A stretch of DNA of 19,713 nucleotides, from the NCBI GenBank assembly GCA_965198325.1, contig CBDAPE010000003.1:1-19713 (forward strand). Reading direction: 5' to 3'. Position 1 is the first letter of the stretch. Each line of letters begins with the position of its first letter. Made by a program: the position numbers and the translations under genes. Below the pieces are notes generated by a model. It was not told where the DNA came from, ran no database searches, and saw only the letters and a list, made by a program, of their open reading frames with translations. Positions 9,505 to 16,627 of the stretch are shown here, in pieces. The DNA is from CBDAPE01 sp965198325. Lineage in GTDB: Bacteria > Pseudomonadota > Alphaproteobacteria > UBA828 > JAPUJA01.

Positions 9505-9828
9505 ATGAGCGAGAACGGCGAAGCTTCGGCGCGGCGCAGCCTGGAGCGTGCCGCCAACGACGACCGCCCGCCGCCGGCGGACCGGCCCCCCCGAGCATCG
9601 CGACCCACGACGGTGCAGCGCGACTGGTTGCGGCTCGGCCTCGACCAGCCCGGCGGCAAGCTTCCGCTGTTCTACGACGACGGCCGCGAAGTCAACCGCA
9701 AGACCGTCGAGGCCTGCGTGCGCAAGGGCTGGGCCGAGCCTTGGGTTGCCAATCCGGTCAAGCCGGACTGGCTGATCTGCAAGCTGACCGACGCCGGCCG
9801 GACAGCTCTCGCCAAGCGCCGCAAATAG
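9505..9828 (+). CDS. Small conserved-looking protein of unknown function
   Basis: A 107-residue protein that I do not recognise. The first 37 or so residues are charged and proline-rich (RPPPADRPPRASRP) and probably disordered. The rest looks like a compact domain (DWLRLGLDQPGGKLPLFYDDG, then VEACVRKGWAEPW, then LTDAGRTALAKRRK). The ending, a tryptophan-containing strand followed by LTDAGRTAL and a basic tail, resembles the wing and final helix of small winged-helix proteins, but no helix-turn-helix is clear enough to call a regulator. The ATG follows a G-rich stretch (9489-9495) at plausible ribosome-binding distance. Codon use has strong third-position GC like its neighbours, which supports a real gene. 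It lies between cls and an MFS gene on the same strand. Confidence 0.65.
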   Translation: MSENGEASARRSLERAANDDRPPPADRPPRASRPTTVQRDWLRLGLDQPGGKLPLFYDDGREVNRKTVEACVRKGWAEPWVANPVKPDWLICKLTDAGRTALAKRRK

Positions 9829-9886
9829 GCTCCGCCAGGCCTCCCTCCTTCGCCGCCCAAAGTCGGAAGCGACCCCTTTACCGTCG

Positions 9887-11074
9887 ATGATAGAGAGCCA
9901 TCCACACCCCGAAGAGACGGCGCTCCACACTTGGCTGCGTCTTTTGCCCATCATCATCTGCTGCTGCCTGATGAGCATCGGCTACAGCTACGTCATACCG
10001 GCCTTCGCCCTGGTGATGGAGCATCGCGGCGTCGCATCGTGACTAATCGGCGCCAGTTCGGGTTCCCAAAATCTCGTCATCATCGTCGCCGGCGTCTTCT
10101 TTCCACGGCTGTTCAGGGCCCTGGGACTGCGACGCGCCATGTATGCCGGTCTTCTGAGCTCGCTTGCCGCCGCGTTCGTCATCATGACCGTGGAGCCCCC
10201 CTACGCCTGGTTTCCCCTTCGCATGGTGATGGGGTTCGGGTTCTACGTCTCGTTCATTGGCGGCAAGGTCTGGCTAAGCCAGGAATCGGGGCCTCGTCTG
10301 CGCGGGCAGATCATCGGCGTCTACGGCAGCGCCTGCGCCACCGGGCTTTTCGTCGGCCCCCTGCTGGTCCAGTGGACGGGGACCCAAGGCTTGACGCCGT
10401 TCCTGGTGGCGGCAGGCATTATTGCCGGATCGTTCGTGCCGCTCCTCTTCTTACGCGGGCAAAGTCCCAGCATGGACGAGCCGAGCGCTGGCGGCTTTCG
10501 AAAATTCCTCTGGCTCATGCCGGTGGTCATGAGCGGCATCCTTCTCTACAGCGTGCTCGATCAGTCGCTGCTCTCCCTGCTCCCGGTTTACGGCTTGCAT
10601 ATTGGCCTGCCCGAACCGCGTGCGGTGCTGCTGCTTACGGTGTGGATCGCCGGCGCGATCGCCTTGCAGGTTCCAATGGGCTGGCTCGGCGACCGTGTCG
10701 GGCGGCGGCGCGTCATTATCGGTTCGGGCGCCGCGGCCCTCACAGCCTGCGTCGCGATTCCGTTCCTGATCGAGGGCGGCGCGCTGCTGTGGATCGTCCT
10801 GGTGATCTGCGGCGGCGCCGCGATGGGCTTATGGACCGTCACGCTTGCCGCGCTCGGTGACCGCTTCAAGGGCACCGACCTCGCCGCGGCGACGACAATG
10901 CTGGGAATCTGCTATGCAGTTGGTGCATCGGTCGGACCGTCCATCGCAGGAGCCGGAATGAATGCCTGGGGCCCGCACGGCCTCATGGTCGTGCTCAGCG
11001 CGGCGGCCGCGACGTTCCTGGTCTTTTCGATTGCCCACTCGCTTCGCCACGGCTGGCGCGAGCGCGACACTTGA
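9887..11074 (+). pseudogene. Major facilitator superfamily transporter, interrupted by in-frame TGA
   Basis: An inner-membrane secondary transporter of the MFS type, substrate unknown. Read from ATG 9887 the frame has 395 codons and gives about twelve hydrophobic segments, a complete MFS length. Codon 52 is TGA (10040-10042). Before it are TM1 (LRLLPIIICCCLMSIGYSYV) and the start of loop 1. After it, in the same frame, TM2 continues (LIGASSGSQNLVIIVAGVFF). The family loop 2-3 is seen as PRLFRALGLRRAMYAGL, and a second-half equivalent as GWLGDRVGRRRVIIG. An uncorrected caller would start at ATG 10139 and lose TM1 and TM2. TGG or CGA to TGA would each be a single transition. The stop overlaps the rpmG promoter region. 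Related genes lie beside rpmG in other alphaproteobacteria, as far as I recall. Confidence 0.82.
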
Positions 11075-11098
11075 CAACCCCGCCCCGGACGTTATGTT
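11071..11098 (+). promoter_or_regulatory. Sigma70-like promoter of rpmG
   Basis: A perfect -35 hexamer TTGACA (11071-11076) and a -10-like TATGTT (11093-11098, 4 of 6 matches to TATAAT) are separated by 16 bases. The site overlaps the last codons and stop of the MFS gene and lies 45 bases before the rpmG start codon. This would give rpmG its own strong transcription, as expected for a ribosomal protein gene. It is a sequence-based prediction only. Confidence 0.6.
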
Positions 11099-11143
11099 CC
11101 AAGCAATTCCAAGGATTTAGACCGAACTGGCGGAGTTCGTCCC

Positions 11144-11311
11144 ATGGCCAAGGCAAACAGCATCTACATCAAGATGGTGAGCAGCGCGGGTACCGGGTTC
11201 TACTACACCACGCGCAAGAATCCGAGGACCCAAACCGAGAAGCTGGTGATGCGGAGGTACGATCCCGTCGTTCGCAAGCATGTCGAATTCAAAGAGGCAA
11301 AAATCAAATAG
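11144..11311 (+). CDS. rpmG: 50S ribosomal protein L33
   Basis: A 55-residue ribosomal protein of the large subunit. The sequence MAKANSIYIKMVSSAGTGFY, followed by the YTTRKNPR element and the ending YDPVVRKHVEFKEAKIK, is the standard alphaproteobacterial L33. It contains no cysteine, so it is the zinc-independent (C-minus) form. A GGAG motif (11132-11135) stands 8 bases before the ATG. It is too short for many gene callers but unmistakable. Confidence 0.96.
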   Translation: MAKANSIYIKMVSSAGTGFYYTTRKNPRTQTEKLVMRRYDPVVRKHVEFKEAKIK

Positions 11312-11335
11312 CCGCCCGTCGCCTGTGGTGTGGCC

Positions 11336-11875
11336 ATGTTTGACAACGCCGGGGTAAGTCGCATCGCCGGGTATGTGCTACTGTGTCGCGCCGGCGGAAG
11401 CGTCGTACGCAATCGGTTGGTCCGGCGCCTCGCCTCATGCCTTTTGCTGTCCGCGTTTCTCATCGCCGGCGCCCAGGCGCTCGCACCGCTCGCAGCCGCC
11501 GGCAGCGCGGCCGGCTGGCAGGCGTTTGGAACCGGCGATTACGTCCGGGCCGATGCCGAATGGCGACCGCTTGCCGAAGCTGGCGATCGCGCCGCCCAGT
11601 TCGCCATGGGCGTGCTCGCGGATACTCTGGAACATGACGCCGAGGCACTCGACTGGTACCGTCTGGCCGCCGAGGCCGGGCAGACGGACGCGCAGGTCAT
11701 TCTGGGTGCGCGGTTCGCCATGGGTATGGGGGTCGAGACCGATCTCGTACAGGCCTATTACTGGCTCGATCGGGCGGCCAAACGCGACCACCCGAACGCA
11801 GCGGCGTTTCGCGATTCGCTGTGGCCCCGGTTGACCAAGGACCAGCGCGCGATCATCAAAATCATCACAGAGTAG
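11336..11875 (+). CDS. Exported Sel1-repeat (tetratricopeptide-like) protein
   Basis: Sel1-like repeats are alpha/alpha solenoids that serve as protein-binding scaffolds, often in the periplasm. At least two repeats are readable: GDRAAQFAMGVLADTLEHDAEALDWYRLAAEAG and TDAQVILGARFAMGMGVETDLVQAYYWLDRAAKRDH, with the typical A..LG..Y..G and A..WY..AA pattern. Before them is a classical secretion signal (RLVRRLASCLLLSAFLIAGAQALA). That signal would be too deep from the first ATG (11336), so the true start may be a later GTG (11375) or TTG (11417), which places the basic n-region at the front. The start is therefore uncertain. It ends 14 bases before the HAD gene and probably forms a transcription unit with it. 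Its partner is not identifiable. Confidence 0.72.
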   Translation: MFDNAGVSRIAGYVLLCRAGGSVVRNRLVRRLASCLLLSAFLIAGAQALAPLAAAGSAAGWQAFGTGDYVRADAEWRPLAEAGDRAAQFAMGVLADTLEHDAEALDWYRLAAEAGQTDAQVILGARFAMGMGVETDLVQAYYWLDRAAKRDHPNAAAFRDSLWPRLTKDQRAIIKIITE

Positions 11876-11889
11876 GCCGGGGGCGTCCG

Positions 11890-12558
11890 ATGACAGACGC
11901 CCTCCATCCCGAGGTCGCCGAGCAACTCGATGCGGTTGCCGTCGATTGCAGCCGGCCTCTGATCGTCACCGACGCCGACGAGGTGGTGGTCAATTTTATC
12001 GACCGCTTCGCCGCGTTCCTGCCCGAGCACGGCCTGACCTTTACCTGGGCGTCCTATCATCTGACGGGCAACGTCCTCCACGCCGACGGCCGGCCTGCGG
12101 ACAAGGACGACATGGCGCGCGTCTTTCACGCCTTTTACGACAAGCATGCGGACAGTATGGACCCGGTTGCGGGCGCGATCGAGGCGCTCGAGGCGCTGCG
12201 TGAACGCGCCATGATCGTCGTGCTTTCAAACCTCCCGATGCGTCACCGATTCGACCGGGCGAGCGGTCTGGCACGCCATGGCCTGGACCTTCCCGTCGTT
12301 GCCAACATCGGTGAGAAGGGCGCGGCGGTCGGCGCCCTGGCGATGCACACGGAGGCGCCGGTCTTCTTTCTCGACGACAGCCCGCGGCATCACGAATCGG
12401 TCGCCGCCCACGTTCCCGAGGCGGTCCGCCTTCACTTCGTCGGTCACCCCCGGCTCGCCAAGCTGATCGCCCAGGCGCCCGACAGCCATCACCGGACCGA
12501 TGACTGGCCGGCGGCCCGCGCGGTCATCGAAGGGCACCTCGACGCCGAAGGCTACTGA
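11890..12558 (+). CDS. HAD superfamily hydrolase
   Basis: A 222-residue haloacid-dehalogenase-fold phosphatase, probably cytoplasmic. Motif I is LIVTDADEVV (D28 nucleophile, D30). Motif II is VVLSNLP with S113. The motif III Lys is probably K143, and motif IV is VFFLDDSPRHH (D162, D163). Motif I has DADEV rather than the common DxDGT, so substrate class cannot be predicted from it. Residues between motifs I and II (about 40-100) form the helical cap. The ATG at 11890 follows the Sel1 gene by 14 bases, and its TGA is separated by one base from the ATG of the ROK kinase, so the two are very likely translated together and may act on linked phospho-sugar substrates. That link is inference. Confidence 0.85.
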   Translation: MTDALHPEVAEQLDAVAVDCSRPLIVTDADEVVVNFIDRFAAFLPEHGLTFTWASYHLTGNVLHADGRPADKDDMARVFHAFYDKHADSMDPVAGAIEALEALRERAMIVVLSNLPMRHRFDRASGLARHGLDLPVVANIGEKGAAVGALAMHTEAPVFFLDDSPRHHESVAAHVPEAVRLHFVGHPRLAKLIAQAPDSHHRTDDWPAARAVIEGHLDAEGY

Positions 12559-12559
12559 C

Positions 12560-13462
12560 ATGGCGATCCGGATCGGGGTCGATCTGGGCGGCACCAAGAC
12601 CGAAGCGATCGCGCTCGACGAAACCGGCGCCGAGCGCGCCCGCCGGCGGATCGCCAGCCCTCAGGGCGACTACGAGGCGACCGTCCGCGCGGTGAGCGAG
12701 CTGGTTCGGGCCATCGAGGCAGAGCTCGACCAGCGGGGCCGCGTCGGCGTCGGCGTGCCCGGCACGATTTCACCCGATACGGGCCCGATGAAGAACGCGA
12801 ATTCGGTGTGGCTCATCGGCCGCCCGCTCGACCGTGACCTGGGCGCGGCGTTGGGGCGCGAGGTGCGGCTCGCAAACGATGCCGACTGTTTCGCGCTGTC
12901 GGAGGCCACCGACGGTGCGGCCGCGGGTGCGGCCAGCGTATTCGGCGCGATCCTGGGCACCGGGGTCGGCGGCGGTATCGTGATCGGCGGCCGATTGCTC
13001 GTCGGACCCAACGCGATCGTCGGCGAGTGGGGCCACAACCCTCTGCCCTGGCCCCGCGCCGACGAGCGGCCGAGCCCGCGCTGCTACTGCGGCATGGACG
13101 GCTGCATCGAGACGTTTCTCTCCGGTTCGGGCCTGCAGCGCGATCACGAGCAGGCGGCCCGCGAGCGCCTTGCCCCGCCCGACATCGTCGCCCGCGCGTT
13201 GCAGGGGGACACGGCGGCAGAAGCGAGCCTCGCCCGCTACGACGAGCGGCTCGCCCGCGCGCTCGCCAGCGTGATCAACCTGATCGATCCGGCGGTCATC
13301 GTGCTGGCCGGCGGGCTTTCGAACCTCGCGCGGCTCTATGAGGCCGTTCCCGCCCTGTGGGGCGATTACGTGTTCTCCGACAGGGTCAAGACCCCGCTGG
13401 TTCGCAACCGCCATGGCGATTCGAGCGGCGTCAGGGGCGCGGTCTGGCTGTGGCCCGCCTGA
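12560..13462 (+). CDS. mak: ROK-family fructokinase (Mak-like)
   Basis: A 300-residue sugar kinase that phosphorylates a hexose with ATP; E. coli Mak acts on fructose. The phosphate-binding loop is at the N-terminus (IGVDLGGTKTEAIALDE). The catalytic Asp is D107 in RLANDADCFALSEA. The ROK zinc site is complete (H159 in EWGHNPLPW, then C175, C177 and C182 in CYCGMDGCIETF). The C-terminal phrase HGDSSGVRGAVWLWP is the one I remember for E. coli Mak (manno(fructo)kinase), and similarity extends along the whole length, so fructokinase is favoured over N-acetylglucosamine kinase or glucokinase. Its ATG follows the HAD gene stop by a single base, which indicates translational coupling. Confidence 0.9.
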   Translation: MAIRIGVDLGGTKTEAIALDETGAERARRRIASPQGDYEATVRAVSELVRAIEAELDQRGRVGVGVPGTISPDTGPMKNANSVWLIGRPLDRDLGAALGREVRLANDADCFALSEATDGAAAGAASVFGAILGTGVGGGIVIGGRLLVGPNAIVGEWGHNPLPWPRADERPSPRCYCGMDGCIETFLSGSGLQRDHEQAARERLAPPDIVARALQGDTAAEASLARYDERLARALASVINLIDPAVIVLAGGLSNLARLYEAVPALWGDYVFSDRVKTPLVRNRHGDSSGVRGAVWLWPA

Positions 13463-13488
13463 TCCCCGGCGACCTTTCTACCCGCTAT

Positions 13489-13511
13489 AAAAAAGGCGCC
13501 CGCGCGGGCGC
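13489..13511 (-). terminator. Hairpin with adjacent A/T tract, intrinsic terminator on the minus strand
   Basis: A perfect 16-base palindrome GCGCCCGCGCGGGCGC (13496-13511) is directly preceded on the plus strand by six A (13489-13494). Read on the minus strand it is a GC-rich stem followed by six T, the form of a rho-independent terminator. On the plus strand, where the kinase gene ends 26 bases earlier, the stem is followed only by TTGC, so termination there would be weaker. Confidence 0.5.
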
Positions 13512-13579
13512 TTGCAGGATCGCCTTGATCGGATAGAGTGCGCCTCCGTTTCGACCGACTTCTCCACAGGGAGACCCCG

Positions 13580-14551
13580 ATGGCGAGCAAACCCGTGATC
13601 CTGGTGACCCGCAAGCTGCCGCCCAACGTGGAAGCCCGCGCGGCGTGCGACTACGACGCGAAACTGAACACCAAAGACGCGCTCTACGATCAGGCCGGGC
13701 TTCTGGCGGCGGCCCAGGAGGCGGGCGCCGACGGGCTCCTGGTCTGCCCCACCGACAAGCTCACGCCAGCCGTCATCGCCAAGCTGCCGGAGCGGGTGAA
13801 GATCGCGGCGAGCTTCTCGGTCGGCCACGACCATGTAGATCTCGACGCCGCCCGGGCGCGCGGCCTGATGGTCACAAACACGCCCGACGTGCTGACCGAC
13901 GCGACCGCGGACTGCGCCATGCTCCTGCTGCTGGGCGCGGCGCGGCGGGCCTCCGAGGGCGAGCGGTTGATGCGCGTAGCCACGTGGGGCATCTGGGGCC
14001 CGACGGCGATGCTGGGCACCCAGGTCGCGGGCAAGCGGCTCGGCATCTTCGGATTGGGCCGGATCGGCCGGGCGCTGGCCCAGCGGGCCCGGGGCTTCGA
14101 GATGGAAATCCACTACCACGATGTCGCCCGCCTGCCGCCCGAGCTCGAGGCGGGCGCCACATTCCACGAAACGGCAGAAACCATGCTGCCGCTGTGCGAC
14201 TTCCTCAGCATGCATTCGCCCGCCACCCCCGAAACCCAAAACTGGCTCGACGCCCGGCGCATCGCTCTCCTGCCCGACGGCGCCATCGTGGTCAACACCT
14301 CGCGGGGCGACGTCATCCACGACGACGACCTGATCGCGGCGCTCGAATCGGGCAAGCTCGCGGCCGCGGGGCTCGATGTTTATCGCGGCGAGCCCGACGT
14401 GCATCCGGGCTATCGCGCGCTGGAGAACACCTTCCTGCTGCCCCACATGGGCAGCGGCACCCGCGAGACACGAGACGCCATGGGCTTTCGCGCGCTCGAC
14501 AATCTCGATGCGTTCTTCGCCGGCGAGCGGCCGGGCGACGCGCTGACCTGA
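13580..14551 (+). CDS. D-2-hydroxyacid dehydrogenase (glyoxylate/hydroxypyruvate reductase type)
   Basis: A 323-residue NAD(P)-dependent dehydrogenase that interconverts 2-oxo acids and D-2-hydroxy acids in the cytoplasm. The nucleotide-binding domain has GIFGLGRIGRALAQRARGF (G158, G160, G163). The catalytic triad is R242 in VVNTSRGDVI, E271 in YRGEPDV and H289 in LLPHMGSGT. The substrate-loop phrase SFSVGHDHVDLDAARARG is typical of glyoxylate reductase and D-glycerate dehydrogenase relatives. Asp181 at the end of the second Rossmann strand would favour NAD, but the following Arg leaves this undecided. An AGGGAG ribosome-binding site (13568-13573) lies 6 bases before the ATG. It stands alone between a hairpin and the convergent Rieske gene. 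The natural acid cannot be named. Confidence 0.9.
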   Translation: MASKPVILVTRKLPPNVEARAACDYDAKLNTKDALYDQAGLLAAAQEAGADGLLVCPTDKLTPAVIAKLPERVKIAASFSVGHDHVDLDAARARGLMVTNTPDVLTDATADCAMLLLLGAARRASEGERLMRVATWGIWGPTAMLGTQVAGKRLGIFGLGRIGRALAQRARGFEMEIHYHDVARLPPELEAGATFHETAETMLPLCDFLSMHSPATPETQNWLDARRIALLPDGAIVVNTSRGDVIHDDDLIAALESGKLAAAGLDVYRGEPDVHPGYRALENTFLLPHMGSGTRETRDAMGFRALDNLDAFFAGERPGDALT

Positions 14552-14574
14552 TCCGTCCGGTATTTCCGGGCAGG

Positions 14575-15729
14575 TTACTCCAGCAGGCCGTCGAGCTCGC
14601 CCAGAGTCCGAAGGTAGGTGCTGTGCCAGCGGTAGAGCGGTTCCTCGGTGAAGATCGAGCGCCGTTCGTCGACCGCGAGGCGGCCCTGGTTGTAGGCGCG
14701 CGAGGCGAGGCCGTTGAACTGCGCCTCGATGACCTCGTAATCCTCAAGGTTCGCGACCTCGTCGAGATACTTGATCAAGCCCTCACCCGACGCGCCCGGC
14801 GTGTCGTCGAGCATGTAGTGATCGTAGCGCTGGATGGTCTGGTCGCGGGCCAGCGGCACCGCGGTCAGCGCGCCCAGGTTGATCGCGCCGGGCCAGATCA
14901 CGAACATCGTGTTCGGCCACAGGTAAAACATCTTGAAAGACTGCACGGGATCCTCGGGGCGAAACTCGTAACACATGTTGTTGGGCGACCCCGCCCGGGT
15001 CGAGGCCCAGGCGTAATGGTCGGTCATCGCGCCCCAGGTCAGCCCGTCGTAATCGATCAGCGTGCCCATCGCCGGATGGGCCGTGACCGCGTGGTAAGCC
15101 TCGTTGAAGTTGTCGACGACGACCTTCCAGTTCGCATTCAACGTGCCATCCTGGCGGCACACCATCTTGAGCTCGTCGAGATCGGGAACGTCGCGGCGAA
15201 GTTCGGCTTCCAGCTCGCCGGCCATTTCCGACAAAGCGGTCGCGTCGGGATCGAGATTGACGAACACGAATTTGGCAAACTCCTCGACACGAATCTCCTG
15301 AAGGCAGATCTTCGACTTGTCGAAGTCGGGAACCTCCTCCATGCCCCGCGCCTGGGCCAGCCGTCCCTCGAGGTCGTAGACCCAGCCATGAACAGGGCAG
15401 GCGATGACGCCGTTGGGCTGCGTGCCGGACCCCTTGACCAGACGGCCCGCGCGGTGCTGGCAGACGTTATAGTAGCCCCGGAGCCGGTTACTTTGGTCGC
15501 GCGTGATGAAGACGTGTTCGTCGATGACCGTCGCGGTGATGTAGGAGCCGACATCGGGAAGCTCCCGGACGGAACCGACGAGTTGCCACGTGCTGTAGAA
15601 GACCGCTTCCTTTTCCCGGGCGTAGATCTCGGGATCGACGTAGTAGCGGGCCGGCATCGTGTTGGCGCGCCAGGGATCCTTCGGGAAGCTGTCCCGGGAC
15701 CGGATCTTCGAGGTATCGGCGTAACTCAT
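14575..15729 (-). CDS. Rieske non-heme iron oxygenase, alpha subunit (carnitine/betaine oxygenase-like)
   Basis: A 384-residue catalytic subunit of a Rieske oxygenase. The 2Fe-2S site is C90, H92, C111 and H114 (CQHRAG and CPVHGW; most relatives have Tyr in place of this Val). The mononuclear iron site is in VVVDNFNEAYHAVTAHPA, with H213 and H218, and the third ligand probably D330 in ANLEDYEV. The bridging carboxylate between subunits is Glu210, not the Asp of arene dioxygenases; Glu here is known from carnitine monooxygenase CntA and relatives that cleave or demethylate quaternary and N-methyl amines. An N-methylated substrate is therefore more likely than an aromatic one. The AAGGAG site (15738-15743) overlaps the creatininase stop codon, so it is the last gene of that operon. 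A partner reductase is not in the window. Confidence 0.92.
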   Translation of the reverse strand: MSYADTSKIRSRDSFPKDPWRANTMPARYYVDPEIYAREKEAVFYSTWQLVGSVRELPDVGSYITATVIDEHVFITRDQSNRLRGYYNVCQHRAGRLVKGSGTQPNGVIACPVHGWVYDLEGRLAQARGMEEVPDFDKSKICLQEIRVEEFAKFVFVNLDPDATALSEMAGELEAELRRDVPDLDELKMVCRQDGTLNANWKVVVDNFNEAYHAVTAHPAMGTLIDYDGLTWGAMTDHYAWASTRAGSPNNMCYEFRPEDPVQSFKMFYLWPNTMFVIWPGAINLGALTAVPLARDQTIQRYDHYMLDDTPGASGEGLIKYLDEVANLEDYEVIEAQFNGLASRAYNQGRLAVDERRSIFTEEPLYRWHSTYLRTLGELDGLLE

Positions 15730-15741
15730 CGAGGCAACTCC

Positions 15742-16548
15742 TTACTCTGCGGCCGAGCGAGCGCCCGCGTCGTCGAGGTCGAAGGCGTCGCGAAGGGCGT
15801 CGGTGATCTCGCGGACATAGCCCTCGACCAGATACTCGCCCTTCTCCCGGCTCGCCGCCTTGGGCGACGAGAGCGCGCCCGAAGAGGGCACGATCTTCCG
15901 ATCGTAAGGATAGGTGTCGTAGGGCGGAAACTCGGCCGGGGGGTCCTCTGGAATCCGGTCGGGTTTGACGAGGTCGGGCCGAAGAGCCCACATGACTGAG
16001 GTTTCCATCACCCCCGCGTGCTCCAGGGGCCAGCCCGGAAAGCCGTCGGGGAACGTCTTGTCGAACATCGCCTGGGTGGTGAATTCCCAATAATCGACCC
16101 GGAGGATCTTGAAGTCGTCGATGCCTTCCGCCCGCAGATCGCGGAGTGCCAGGTCGATGCCCTCTATGCAGAACATGGCGTTCTCGTAATGACCCTCGCA
16201 GACCGCGAAGCGCCTGACGCCGTCGAACGCCATCTGGCGGATGACGTCGCGCACGTTCGCCGCGAGGGTCGCCCCGTCGAGGCTCGTGGTACCGGGAAAA
16301 TGCTCGCCGCCGCCCGACTTGGGCTGGGACTTGTAACCGTAAGACAGCGCCGGTGCGACGAGCCCGCCGATATTGGCGGCAACGCGCGCCGAAATCTGCT
16401 CGGGGATGACGGTGTCAGTGTTGAGGGGCAGGTGGGGCCCGTGCTGTTCCACCGAGCCCACGGGCAGCATGACAACGGGCGAACGCTGCTGCACTGCCTG
16501 CTCGTATTCAGTCCAGTCGAGCTCGCCCAGCCAAATCGTTTCGGACAT
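15742..16548 (-). CDS. crnA: Creatininase (creatinine amidohydrolase)
   Basis: Reversibly opens the lactam ring of creatinine to give creatine, using two metal ions. The 268-residue length is close to the Pseudomonas putida enzyme (about 260). The residues known from that enzyme occur at the same numbers: E34, H36 and D45 in SVEQHGPHLPLNTD, H120, Y121 and E122 in EGHYENAMF, W154 in DYWEF, and a Trp at 173 in GFPGWPLEHAG. The C-terminal phrase LSSPKAASREKGE also fits the true creatininase branch rather than other family members such as MftE or formamide deformylases. I choose ATG 16548 because GAGGAG (16558-16563) lies 9 bases upstream; the longer open frame to 16626 has no support. It is the middle gene of a minus-strand operon, 79 bases after the binding protein and 12 bases before the Rieske gene. 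Confidence 0.92.
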   Translation of the reverse strand: MSETIWLGELDWTEYEQAVQQRSPVVMLPVGSVEQHGPHLPLNTDTVIPEQISARVAANIGGLVAPALSYGYKSQPKSGGGEHFPGTTSLDGATLAANVRDVIRQMAFDGVRRFAVCEGHYENAMFCIEGIDLALRDLRAEGIDDFKILRVDYWEFTTQAMFDKTFPDGFPGWPLEHAGVMETSVMWALRPDLVKPDRIPEDPPAEFPPYDTYPYDRKIVPSSGALSSPKAASREKGEYLVEGYVREITDALRDAFDLDDAGARSAAE

Positions 16549-16593
16549 GGGTCTGGTCTCCTCGTGGCAAGTCCGGCCGGGGCCGGGAAACGA

Positions 16594-16618
16594 CGCGGCG
16601 GTCCACCGGACCACCGCG
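16594..16618 (-). other. Intercistronic hairpin between binding protein and creatininase genes
   Basis: An inverted repeat of eleven positions per arm with one C-A mismatch (CGCGGCGGTCC, loop ACC, GGACCACCGCG on the plus strand) begins about 10 bases after the binding-protein stop on the minus-strand transcript. There is no T-run after it, so full termination is unlikely. It may protect the upstream mRNA or reduce read-through, so that the binding protein is made in excess over the enzymes, a common arrangement in transport operons. Confidence 0.45.
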
Positions 16619-16627
16619 CAAAACAAG

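Noticed and set aside
10040..10042. TGA as selenocysteine or as Trp under an altered code
   Set aside because: TGA ends several intact genes here, no SECIS-like stem was apparent after it, and MFS proteins do not use selenocysteine.
13645..15999. 784-codon plus-strand open frame across the dehydrogenase, Rieske and creatininase genes
   Set aside because: It has low-complexity Arg/Gly-rich translation and runs antisense to two well-supported genes.
16549..16626. Longer N-terminus for creatininase
   Set aside because: The extra residues are not family-like, and a good GAGGAG site precedes the ATG at 16548. The active-site numbering also fits the shorter form.
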